From: Haloferax namakaokahaiae
Lineage (GTDB): Archaea; Halobacteriota; Halobacteria; Halobacteriales; Haloferacaceae
Length of the DNA stretch: 64,000 bases
Assembly (NCBI RefSeq): GCF_042663225.1
Contig: NZ_JBHTAA010000001.1
Coordinates: forward strand, 620,001-684,000
Direction of reading: 5' to 3'
In this document: piece after piece, positions 1 through 7,126 of the stretch
Position numbering within the stretch: position 1 is the first letter of the stretch
How the letters are laid out: every line of letters starts with the position of its first letter
Position numbers and translations under genes: made by a program
The notes under the pieces: model-generated
What the model was told of the DNA's origin: nothing
Database searches by the model: none
Seen by the model: the letters and a program-made list of their open reading frames with translations, nothing else

Positions 1-346
1 GTTCGTTCGAGGAGACGATCGGTCCACCGTGGCCGACGCCGCCGGACTCCATCACCGAGATATCGAACGCCGAGATGAGTGCGTTCGGAACGGAATCCGG
101 GACGGTCAACTCCGAGACGAAGTTGGGAAAGAGGGCGATTGGGTTGGAGTCTTTGTTCACGACGACGTGCCGCGGTTCGTAGTCGAATCCTTCCTCGACG
201 GCGGCCAGCCATTCGTGACGATGGAACAACGTCCCTTGGTCGGCGTGGGTGACCAAGTTGTTCCACTGATTCTCGTTGTAGTCGTGGATGCTTCGCAGAA
301 TAGACGTCCCATTCTCGTCTACCTGCGAATATTTCGCGCGGGGCAT
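1..346 (-). CDS. FemAB/GNAT-like acyltransferase, N-terminal part (runs off window)
   Basis: About 115 residues are visible, reading from an ATG at 344-346 to the window edge. The protein has a short polar leader, then a WNNLV...LFHRHEWL pattern followed by a beta-rich stretch (PRHVVV, IALFP). That is how haloarchaeal members of the BioF2-like/FemAB GNAT superfamily begin. Those enzymes transfer acyl or aminoacyl groups, often in cell-surface or capsule pathways; the substrate here cannot be told. An AT-rich box on the minus strand (367-373) lies about 25 nt before the start, fitting a leaderless transcript. The remaining two thirds lie outside the window. Confidence 0.72.
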   Translation of the reverse strand, partial: MPRAKYSQVDENGTSILRSIHDYNENQWNNLVTHADQGTLFHRHEWLAAVEEGFDYEPRHVVVNKDSNPIALFPNFVSELTVPDSVPNALISAFDISVMESGGVGHGGPIVSSNE

Positions 347-530
347 ACTCCGGAAAACTGGCGGTAGTATATTGGTTATTTGTCACCTTATCGTGGCTGT
401 TACAGTACTCAACCGTTTCACCGTTCATCTGAGAGCGACACAGCCGTTCGAAACAATCTCAATTCGTCGTGAATGGTATGTTAATGGCTCGACGCACCCG
501 GGACGCCGATTCGCTCCGATTCGAGCGCAG

Positions 531-2372
531 TCATCCGTTTTCGGTGAGTAGCTCTCGGGCCTTCTTGACTGCTCCCGACCGGCCGAAGATAGTCACGTGG
601 TCGCCCTTTCGAAGGACCGTCTCCTGTGTGGGGACGATAAACTCCGTATCACGCTTGATGAGGACGAGAACTGCCTGGTCAGGGAGGTCGATTGCGTCGA
701 TCGTCTCGCCATCGACGATATCCGAGATGACCGTCTCCTCGGCGAACTTCTGTCGGTGGTGGGTCGTCTCACGCCACTCTGACAGCGTCGGCAGTGCGAC
801 CAACTCTTCGATTCCGTTCACGGTTGCTGCCGTCGGCGTGAGCGTCGAGACGCCGATATCGTTGAACGCCGCGGCTTTGGTCTGGTCGTTCACGAGCGAG
901 ATGAGTACCTCGACATCGAACGTGGACCGTGCGATTTGACACGCGAGGACGTTCACCGCGTCGTCTTTCGTGGCCGCGATAAGCATCTCTGCGTTCCGTG
1001 CGCCTGCTTTTTCCAGGGTGTCGGTATCTGTTCCATCGCCGCGAACGACCGAATAGCCGGCGGCCTGGAGGGACGAGACGACGTTGTCGTCTCGTTCGAC
1101 GATGACGGGGTTCTCGCCTCGTTCGTCGAGGTTGTCTGCGAGCAGTCGTGCGACGTCGCCGCCGCCGATGATGAGTGTTGTCATGGGAACGATGTTGAGT
1201 GAACGCGCGATGAGCGGTGCGCCGCCCGCTTCGGTGACGACGGTCACCAGAATGACCAGAAAGACGAGGTTCACGACGCTCGTCGCGTTCGCCACGCCCG
1301 CCGAACTGAGTTGCAGCGAGAAGAGCGTCGCCGTCGCCGCGGGAATGATGCCCCGCGGCCCGATAGCCGCGATGAACGCACGCTGGTTCAGCGAGAACTC
1401 CGAATCGTACGTCGAGACGAAGACGGCGAGCGGTCGAATCACGAACATGGCGATGAGGACGACGCCGACCCCGGCAAGACCGAGTTCGACGATATTCTCG
1501 AACTGGATGAGCGCCGCGAGGACGATGTAGACCGCGCTGAGGATGATGTTCGAAATCGTGCCGTTAAATCCGGCAATCTCGTCACGAAACGGGATGTCGA
1601 TGTTCCCCATCGCCAAGCCCGCGACGGCAACCGAGACGACGCCCGCTTCGGTGGCGAACTGACTGGCGACGGTGTAACTCAGCAGTGCGGCGGCGAGGAC
1701 GACGATTCGTGAGTCTCTGACCGAGTTGCTGAACCGCCGGAGGACGAACGCGAGGGCGAACACCGTCACCAGTCCGAACAGCACACCGATTGCGACTTGG
1801 CTGACGAAGTCTGCGACGATATCTCCCTCTCCGGTCACGCTAATCGACCCGATTACTATCGAGAAGACGACCGCACCCAACACGGACGCGACGGGGTCGT
1901 TGACGATGCCTTCGGTTTCGAGGATGCTCGAAACTTTCTCCGGGACGGAAATCTGCTCCAAGACGGGCGTGATGACCGTCGGCCCGGTGGCGACGAGGAG
2001 CGCCGAGACGAGAAACGAAATCGTCCACTGTAAGCCGAGCAACCAGCGAATCACCAGTCCGAGTCCGACGAACGTGATGGCAGAGCCGACGGTGACGAGA
2101 TACAGCGTCGGCCGGGGTGTCGCGCGAATCTTCGAGCGGGTGAGCGAAAACGCCCCCTCGAAGATGATGACGGCCACGGCGATATCGACGAAGAGTGAGA
2201 GTTGGTCGTCGCTGAGCGAGGCGGTGAAAAATCCGACACCTTCCGGTCCGATGGCGATGCCGAGGGCGAGTAGGAACACGACGTTCGGTACGCCAACTCT
2301 GTCAGAGACGAGTTTCGAGACGGCACCGAGCGCGATGATGACCGAGACGATGACCAGCGGGTCTTCTGCCAT
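531..2372 (-). CDS. Cation:proton antiporter (CPA family) with C-terminal TrkA-N/TrkA-C
   Basis: A 613-residue integral membrane protein, probably a Na+/H+ or K+/H+ exchanger. Residues 1-395 form about 12 hydrophobic helices, with the CPA signature TGPTVITPVL near 129-138 and GIVNDP at 155-160, whose Asp is the likely ion-binding residue. Residues 398-530 form a Rossmann regulator domain (IIGGGDVARL, 401-410) and 541-612 a TrkA-C (RCK-C) ligand domain, so gating by nucleotide or other ligand is expected. An in-frame ATG eight codons upstream (2396) exists, but MAEDPLV at 2372 is the natural N-terminus before the first helix. It stands alone on the minus strand. Whether it carries Na+ or K+ is not decidable here. 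Confidence 0.88.
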   Translation of the reverse strand: MAEDPLVIVSVIIALGAVSKLVSDRVGVPNVVFLLALGIAIGPEGVGFFTASLSDDQLSLFVDIAVAVIIFEGAFSLTRSKIRATPRPTLYLVTVGSAITFVGLGLVIRWLLGLQWTISFLVSALLVATGPTVITPVLEQISVPEKVSSILETEGIVNDPVASVLGAVVFSIVIGSISVTGEGDIVADFVSQVAIGVLFGLVTVFALAFVLRRFSNSVRDSRIVVLAAALLSYTVASQFATEAGVVSVAVAGLAMGNIDIPFRDEIAGFNGTISNIILSAVYIVLAALIQFENIVELGLAGVGVVLIAMFVIRPLAVFVSTYDSEFSLNQRAFIAAIGPRGIIPAATATLFSLQLSSAGVANATSVVNLVFLVILVTVVTEAGGAPLIARSLNIVPMTTLIIGGGDVARLLADNLDERGENPVIVERDDNVVSSLQAAGYSVVRGDGTDTDTLEKAGARNAEMLIAATKDDAVNVLACQIARSTFDVEVLISLVNDQTKAAAFNDIGVSTLTPTAATVNGIEELVALPTLSEWRETTHHRQKFAEETVISDIVDGETIDAIDLPDQAVLVLIKRDTEFIVPTQETVLRKGDHVTIFGRSGAVKKARELLTENG

Positions 2373-2740
2373 TGACTCCCTCTGTGGCGGCCACACCCGC
2401 CTTCGACGTCCGTGGTCGCCAACGGGGTCGTTGACCTATGTGAACATGGCGGTCAGCATACAAAAACAGGTCTTACCGGTTGTGGACAGATTCCCTCGCC
2501 GAGCGCTCGCGGCGGAACGAACAACTTGGGTGCGGACCACCATCTATCTGGGAACGCTCCGCGGAGACCACCATCCGTGAATTTCTACTCCGGGCGTCCT
2601 AAGGGCTCAGAGCAGAACAACTGTCGGCACCGCCGCTCTCGAATTCGAATTGAACGGTTCACCGCGCGCGACGGGTGCTGGCCCACGCTCACACGCACGA
2701 ACTCAGCTAGAAGAATGCTCGCCTCTCGGCGAATAAATCA
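2373..2740. other. 368-bp intergenic region without a convincing gene
   Basis: Separates the antiporter start from the end of the aIF1A gene. No reading frame with haloarchaeal codon bias or recognisable product was found. The aIF1A-proximal end holds the hairpin listed separately; the antiporter-proximal end should contain the antiporter promoter on the minus strand. Confidence 0.6.
2711..2732 (-). terminator. Hairpin plus T-rich tract after aIF1A
   Basis: On the minus strand, just past the aIF1A stop, TCGCC-GAGA-GGCGA forms a perfect 5-bp stem with a GNRA-type loop (2719-2732), followed by a T-rich stretch (GCATTCTTCT). Haloarchaeal termination depends mostly on T tracts, so this is a plausible but unproven 3' end. 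Confidence 0.4.
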
Positions 2741-3025
2741 TCAGTCGATGTGGCCTTCGCGGCGGAGTTGGTCGGCGTCTTGCTCGGAGTAGCGCCATTC
2801 GATGTTCGCTTTTTCGTCCTGCCAGGACCACGGTTCGACGATGACGGTGTCGCCCTCGTTGATCCAGGTTCGGTACTTCATTCGGCCGGGAATTCGGCCC
2901 ATTCGCTCTTTGCCGTCGTTACAACGGACGCGAACGTGGTTTCCACCGTTATGCTCTGTGACCACTGCGAACAGTTCGTCTCCCCGAGGCATTCGGAGAT
3001 TTCGACGTTGAGTTTCTTCGCTCAC
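2741..3025 (-). CDS. eif1A: Translation initiation factor aIF1A
   Basis: 94 residues, full length for archaeal IF-1A. It is an OB-fold protein that binds the A site of the small ribosomal subunit and promotes start-codon selection. The sequence has the family hallmarks NLRMPRGDELFAVV, the RMGRIPGRM segment and DTVIVEPW, then an acidic/basic tail. The start is GTG (3023-3025, read VSEETQ). A TATA-like element around 3051-3057 on the minus strand is placed for a leaderless transcript beginning at this GTG. It is monocistronic in appearance. Confidence 0.95.
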   Translation of the reverse strand: MSEETQRRNLRMPRGDELFAVVTEHNGGNHVRVRCNDGKERMGRIPGRMKYRTWINEGDTVIVEPWSWQDEKANIEWRYSEQDADQLRREGHID

Positions 3026-3220
3026 GGGTTACCGTAGAGTGGCACACGGATAAGTTATCGGAGAGGCCTGATACCGTGTGACAAGCGGAGAAAAACACCA
3101 GTTCAAGCCACGTGCAGACGCGAGACTATCGCTCGGCCGATGTGAGCACGTTAACGGAGAAACCGGTCGTTCACGGTGGGTTGGAAATACACTTGACACG
3201 AGCACCTGAGCCGATGCTAT

Positions 3221-3237
3221 TTGCACTCGAAGTGCAA
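3221..3237. repeat. Perfect 7-bp inverted repeat with 3-bp spacer
   Basis: TTGCACT-CGA-AGTGCAA lies about 55 bp beyond the cspA stop and about 195 bp upstream of the aIF1A start. It could be the 3'-end hairpin of the cspA transcript or a dimeric regulator site. No T tract follows on either strand, which argues against a simple terminator. Confidence 0.4.
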
Positions 3238-3291
3238 GTGGTCGTAAAATCTGATGTCGTTGACCGCAGTTACGCGGCGTACTAAACGGAT

Positions 3292-3486
3292 TTAAAGACG
3301 CGTCAGGTTCGCTGCGCGTGGCCCCTTGGGGGACTGTTCGATATCGAATTCAACATCCTGGTTCTCTTCGAGGTCCGGGCCGCCGATGTCTTCCATGTGG
3401 AAGAACACGTCGTCGTCCGCATCGTCCGTCGAGATGAAACCGTAGCCGCCTGTGTCGTTGAAGAAATCAACGTTTCCTTTCGCCAT
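3292..3486 (-). CDS. cspA: Cold-shock domain protein
   Basis: 64 residues, one complete CSD/OB fold. It shows the RNP-1 motif GGYGFIS (13-19) and an RNP-2-like DVFFHM. RNP-1 normally has the form KGFGFI; here the lysine position is acidic/polar (NDTGGYGF), as in haloarchaeal CspA. The protein binds single-stranded nucleic acid and acts as an RNA chaperone. Haloarchaeal genomes usually carry several copies. A TATA-like element (minus strand, about 3514-3523) would place the transcript start a few bases before the ATG, so there is no long bacterial-type cold-shock leader. Confidence 0.93.
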   Translation of the reverse strand: MAKGNVDFFNDTGGYGFISTDDADDDVFFHMEDIGGPDLEENQDVEFDIEQSPKGPRAANLTRL

Positions 3487-3702
3487 TGCTTTTGGACAAA
3501 ACAGCCATCGACAGTTAATACTTGCGAGGGTTGTTGTACCATGGGTGAGAGAAATTTGAATTTATTTCTCCACTAGGCCATTAAATAGACAAACGTCTGT
3601 GGATTGGTCGGGTTTGCGAGGGCACGCCACCTGATTCGAACGCCAGAGTCTGTGCTTCTGTGGTATCCGCAGTTCGACAAAACGATGAGTGAGAGACCGG
3701 TT

Positions 3703-3957
3703 CTACTTCGAGAGTGGATTGGTCGAGACACCGCCATCGGCGTAGACGGTCACTTCGTACCCGGAATAGCGAAACGAGATGGTCGAGAGACTTCGGTCAC
3801 TTTCGACGAGAGCGTCCAGTGCTTCCGGGTCGATAACGTCTGCGAGTGGCGTCGTGATGTCGAGCGGGTCGATAGATTCCTCGTGTGCGACGGCCTGTAC
3901 GACTCGGACGCTCGGACGCGAGTGTGCCGCGTGTCGGGAGAGTAGTTCTCGTGTCAT
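3703..3957 (-). CDS. HalOD1 output-domain protein
   Basis: 84 residues from the ATG at 3957; a GTG at 3969 would add four. The sequence matches the small haloarchaeal HalOD1 domain: an AVAHEESIDPLDITTPLADVIDPEALDALV core followed by beta strands ISFRYSGYEVTVYADG. The domain is found alone or as the output module of haloarchaeal signal-transduction proteins. Its biochemical activity is not established. No sensor or response regulator is adjacent; the upstream neighbour is a divergent-class HTH_10 regulator gene on the same strand. Confidence 0.75.
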   Translation of the reverse strand: MTRELLSRHAAHSRPSVRVVQAVAHEESIDPLDITTPLADVIDPEALDALVESDRSLSTISFRYSGYEVTVYADGGVSTNPLSK

Positions 3958-4030
3958 GTCTGTAGTCACTCTTTGACCGCCGGCTGCTATCTGTCTCTGC
4001 CTTGACTATGTAAGAGAACGACACCTGCCC

Positions 4031-4678
4031 CTACGTATCCTCGACGAGACGACTGACGAGGGTCCGGGTTCCGCGTCGCAGCCGCCCCGCGAGCGCCTGT
4101 CTGGAGATACCGAGCGAGGCCGAGATGTCTTCGAGCGTCGCGCGCCGCGGTTCGTCGAAGTAGCCTCGGTCGAACGCGAGAAGGAGCGCTTCGAGTTGCG
4201 CATTCGAGAGTTCTTGCCCGTCGCCGTCGCCGTTGCCACCGCCCTCGTAGATTTTGTTGAACTCCACGGAGATGTCTCGGTCCGTAAACCACTCGAAGAA
4301 CTCGCTTACTTCGTTTCGGTTCTCGGCACGAAACGTCAGTTCCCACACCCGGTCTGTGCCGTAGCCGCTGAGTAGCGAGAGGTTGTGCTCCGAGAGTTCG
4401 ACAATCGTAGACTTCACCGACCGCGACCACTCGATGCGGTACAACGTGCCGTGTCCGTCCACCTCGTCTACGACGCTGATGTGACGAATCGCTTCGTGGA
4501 CGTCCGCGGCGTGGACGATATCCTGCTGACTCGCCCCGCGAATCCAGAGGTACGGAATCACGGCCGAACTCGTCGGGACGAGTCGGTCGAGTTCGATTCT
4601 GATGCCGGGGATATCGACGAAGACCTGACCAACGTCGAACTCGCGGGCGGGGACGATAACCTCGACAATCGTGGCCAT
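4031..4678 (-). CDS. HTH_10 (Bat-type) transcriptional regulator
   Basis: 215 residues. The N-terminal ~150 residues are a poorly conserved sensor-like region. The C-terminal 55 residues are the HTH_10 DNA-binding domain (LSNAQLEALLLAFDRGYFD... then LEDISASLGISRQALAGRLRRG), characteristic of haloarchaeal Bat-like activators. The start is taken at MATIVEV (4676-4678) rather than an in-frame ATG five codons earlier. It is transcribed divergently from the K+ channel gene with about 100 bp between starts, a layout that makes the channel a candidate target. The ligand is unknown. Confidence 0.85.
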   Translation of the reverse strand: MATIVEVIVPAREFDVGQVFVDIPGIRIELDRLVPTSSAVIPYLWIRGASQQDIVHAADVHEAIRHISVVDEVDGHGTLYRIEWSRSVKSTIVELSEHNLSLLSGYGTDRVWELTFRAENRNEVSEFFEWFTDRDISVEFNKIYEGGGNGDGDGQELSNAQLEALLLAFDRGYFDEPRRATLEDISASLGISRQALAGRLRRGTRTLVSRLVEDT

Positions 4679-4781
4679 ACCGGTGATTCGCAACGGAGAG
4701 ACGTGATTCTACTGACCGTTCGCAGTCGCACGAGACATATCACCAGAGAGATTCATTACGGTTCGGCCACGGAGATGGTGT

Positions 4782-5624
4782 ATGGGTACGCACGCCTCGT
4801 CGCGGACGCCGCGTGGACTCCGGGAGCGAGTAGAGTTCTACCTCCTCGACCACGAGACGCCGCTCGGCAAAGCCATCGACATCTCGCTTCTGGTGTTGAA
4901 CCTGGTCTTCGTCGGGGTGTTCGTCGCCCAGACCTACCCGCTCTCTGCGGCGACCGAAGCGCTGCTGTGGCAGGGAGAAGTTGCCATCGCGCTCGTCTTC
5001 GTAACCGAGTACGTCCTGCGCCTCTACGGTGCGTCGAATCGACTGGCAGAGGTCACCAACCCGTATACGATGGTGGACCTCCTGTCGGTGCTGCCGACGC
5101 TCTCGGTGCTGTTGTTGCCGCCGTCTCTCGTCCTGTTGAACGTCGGGTTCCTCCGGGTCCTTCGCGTCATCCGCGTGCTCCGGTTTTATCGGTTCACGAA
5201 GGACGAGGAGTTCTTCTTCGGGACCGTCTCGGTCGAGACGCTTCGCGTCATGAAACTCCTCTTGACGGTGCTCGTCCTGTTCTTCGTCACCGGCGGGTTG
5301 TTCTACAGCGTCGAGTTCCGCGCGAATCCGGGCGTGGGCAACTTCGGCGACGCGTTCTACTATATGGTCGTCACGCTCACCACCGTCGGCTTCGGCGATA
5401 TCACCCCCGTGACGCAGGCGGGTCGCTGGGTGACCGTCGCTGGCGTGCTGGCCGCAGTCATCGTGATTCCGTGGCAGGCGGGGAAAATCGTCCGCGAGTG
5501 GGCGCACAGAGACCAGGTCAACGTCGTCTGTCCCGACTGCGGTCTCTCGTATCACGACCCGGACGCGTCTCACTGCAAGGCCTGCGGACACGTCATCTAT
5601 CAGGAGTACGAGTCCCCGGAGTAG
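4782..5624 (+). CDS. Voltage-gated potassium channel with zinc-ribbon tail
   Basis: 280 residues, Kv-type six-helix subunit. Helices S1-S3 span about 30-115. S4 is a clear voltage sensor with Arg every third residue (FLRVLRVIRVLRFYRF, 123-138). S5 is near 158-176, the K+ selectivity filter TVGFGD is at 201-206 and S6 at about 215-232. Instead of an RCK domain the short cytoplasmic tail ends in a treble-clef-like zinc ribbon, CPDC (250-253) and CKAC (265-268). It assembles as a tetramer in the cytoplasmic membrane. The zinc module could serve assembly or partner binding (inference). Divergent from the HTH_10 regulator. Confidence 0.93.
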   Translation: MGTHASSRTPRGLRERVEFYLLDHETPLGKAIDISLLVLNLVFVGVFVAQTYPLSAATEALLWQGEVAIALVFVTEYVLRLYGASNRLAEVTNPYTMVDLLSVLPTLSVLLLPPSLVLLNVGFLRVLRVIRVLRFYRFTKDEEFFFGTVSVETLRVMKLLLTVLVLFFVTGGLFYSVEFRANPGVGNFGDAFYYMVVTLTTVGFGDITPVTQAGRWVTVAGVLAAVIVIPWQAGKIVREWAHRDQVNVVCPDCGLSYHDPDASHCKACGHVIYQEYESPE

Positions 5625-5693
5625 TCGGTCGCTGACCTCGGGAAGTGAATTCGACACGAGAGCTATCTTCTCAGCACGCGTGAATTCAGTACG

Positions 5694-6185
5694 ATGAAAG
5701 CATCCGCAACAGTCGAGGTGCGCAGACCGATCGAAGACGTGTTCTCGTACGTCGCAGACGTCGAAGCGATGGACGAGTGGGTCGTCGGCGTCGGTGAAAC
5801 ACGCCGTGTCTCCGGCGAGGAGACCACCGTCGGTACACGCTACGAGAGCACCTACACCTACGGTGGTCGAACCCAACCGATGGTGCTCGAACTCACCGCT
5901 ATCGACGCACCGCACCGACTCGAAATGACCGCCGTCGAAGGTCCGTTCCCGTTCGATGCACGCCTCGACTTGAGCGAGACGCCGCAGGGAACGCTCGTCA
6001 CGAACACCATCGACAATAAGCCGGACGGCCGGTTCACAGCGGTGATGTTCACCCTCTTTCGGCCACTCATGCGATGGCTGATGGCTCGGCAACTCCGAGG
6101 AGAACTCCGCGAGTTAAAAGCGAGGCTCGAAGCCGACGTAGAAACCTACCAGCCACCCGCACCGGGAGAAACGTCAGTAAATTGA
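5694..6185 (+). CDS. SRPBCC / polyketide-cyclase-like protein
   Basis: 163 residues. The pattern RPIEDVFSYVADVEAMDEWV at the start and a long amphipathic C-terminal helix are typical of the START/Bet v1 (SRPBCC) fold, a hydrophobic-ligand cavity. Haloarchaeal members are called polyketide cyclase/dehydrase, but no catalytic residue is evident, so a lipid or small-molecule binding role is as likely. It lies 70 bp after the channel gene on the same strand with its own spacing. Confidence 0.82.
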   Translation: MKASATVEVRRPIEDVFSYVADVEAMDEWVVGVGETRRVSGEETTVGTRYESTYTYGGRTQPMVLELTAIDAPHRLEMTAVEGPFPFDARLDLSETPQGTLVTNTIDNKPDGRFTAVMFTLFRPLMRWLMARQLRGELRELKARLEADVETYQPPAPGETSVN

Positions 6186-6310
6186 ATATATTGGCTTGTT
6201 TTTGAATTTACACTTGTTAGCGAAAAAGAGAAAATAGGCGGTAGAGGGCGACAAAACACCTCTGTTTCACCAATGGATTAATGAGACATCAATCCTAACG
6301 AGAGTGTCAA

Positions 6311-7126
6311 ATGGGGGAGTATAGTAGGCGGTTCAACGGGGACACGAGGGTTCTCTATCGGCAGGCGGTTCGGACACCACTACCCAATAAAGACGCCGAG
6401 CGCGTCTTTTACGAGAACATGATGCGCGTCGCGGACGCACAGGTCAAGAAAGCAGAGATGCTGGAAGACCCCGACATACCGCTCATCGAAGCGTACGAGC
6501 GACAGCTCGAAGGAATTTCTGCGACGTACAAAGCCCGCCTCAACCAGATAGCGGGTGACGACTACGAGCGCGTCGCCATGGAGTATCACAACGGCGAACG
6601 AGAAGACACGAAAGGGGCGCTCGCCGCGTACTACTTCGAAGGGTTGTGGCGGATGCAACAGCGAATCACCGTCGCGGACATGATGTTCTTCCCGATTATC
6701 CTTCGGTACCCGGACAGCTTCACGGTGAATATCAGGTTCACCAGCGGCTACATGACGACCGAGTCGGTGCTGTACGAGTCACCGGAGCACTCCGAAGAGG
6801 ACATCGACGAGAAGTACTTCGAACGGTACTACAACGACAGCATTTACTCGCAAAAAGAGGCCGCCGAGAAGATTCGGGACTGGGCAGAGATAATCCGCGA
6901 GGAGTTTCAAGACCCCGACGAGGTGCCGTTCGACGAGCGAAAGTACGGTGGCATCGTCTCTGCGGGCGGGCGGCGCGGGTCGGTGTTCTCGTCGATGCTC
7001 AAACGTGTCGAACCCGACCCGGAGCGCTTTTCGGACAGCATCGACCATCCGATGCTCGTCGAGGAGGGCTCGGAAGCACGGCGAACCGAAGAAGAGCTAC
7101 TCACCGAAGACGAGTTACTCATCTAA
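6311..7126 (+). CDS. Uncharacterised soluble protein, 271 aa
   Basis: I do not recognise the family. The protein is acidic and soluble, without a signal peptide or membrane helix. Residues 30-95 look like a long helical or coiled-coil segment (VADAQVKKAEMLEDPDIPLIEAYERQ and on). The middle (about 115-165) is beta-rich and aromatic (MMFFPIILRYPDSF). The C-terminus is a charged tail ending ELLI. Codon use is typical for the genome. An AT-rich 125-bp region precedes it. Its stop codon overlaps, tail to tail, the stop codon of the convergent chemoreceptor gene (7123-7126). Confidence 0.7.
   Translation: MGEYSRRFNGDTRVLYRQAVRTPLPNKDAERVFYENMMRVADAQVKKAEMLEDPDIPLIEAYERQLEGISATYKARLNQIAGDDYERVAMEYHNGEREDTKGALAAYYFEGLWRMQQRITVADMMFFPIILRYPDSFTVNIRFTSGYMTTESVLYESPEHSEEDIDEKYFERYYNDSIYSQKEAAEKIRDWAEIIREEFQDPDEVPFDERKYGGIVSAGGRRGSVFSSMLKRVEPDPERFSDSIDHPMLVEEGSEARRTEEELLTEDELLI

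Noticed and set aside
3640..3665. T-loop-like sequence (GTTCGAATC on the minus strand)
   Set aside because: No matching T-stem, acceptor stem or anticodon arm; not a tRNA.
4740..6092. 450-codon open frame on the minus strand
   Set aside because: Antisense to the K+ channel and SRPBCC genes; His/Arg/Asp-rich composition of a GC-rich shadow frame, no recognisable domain.
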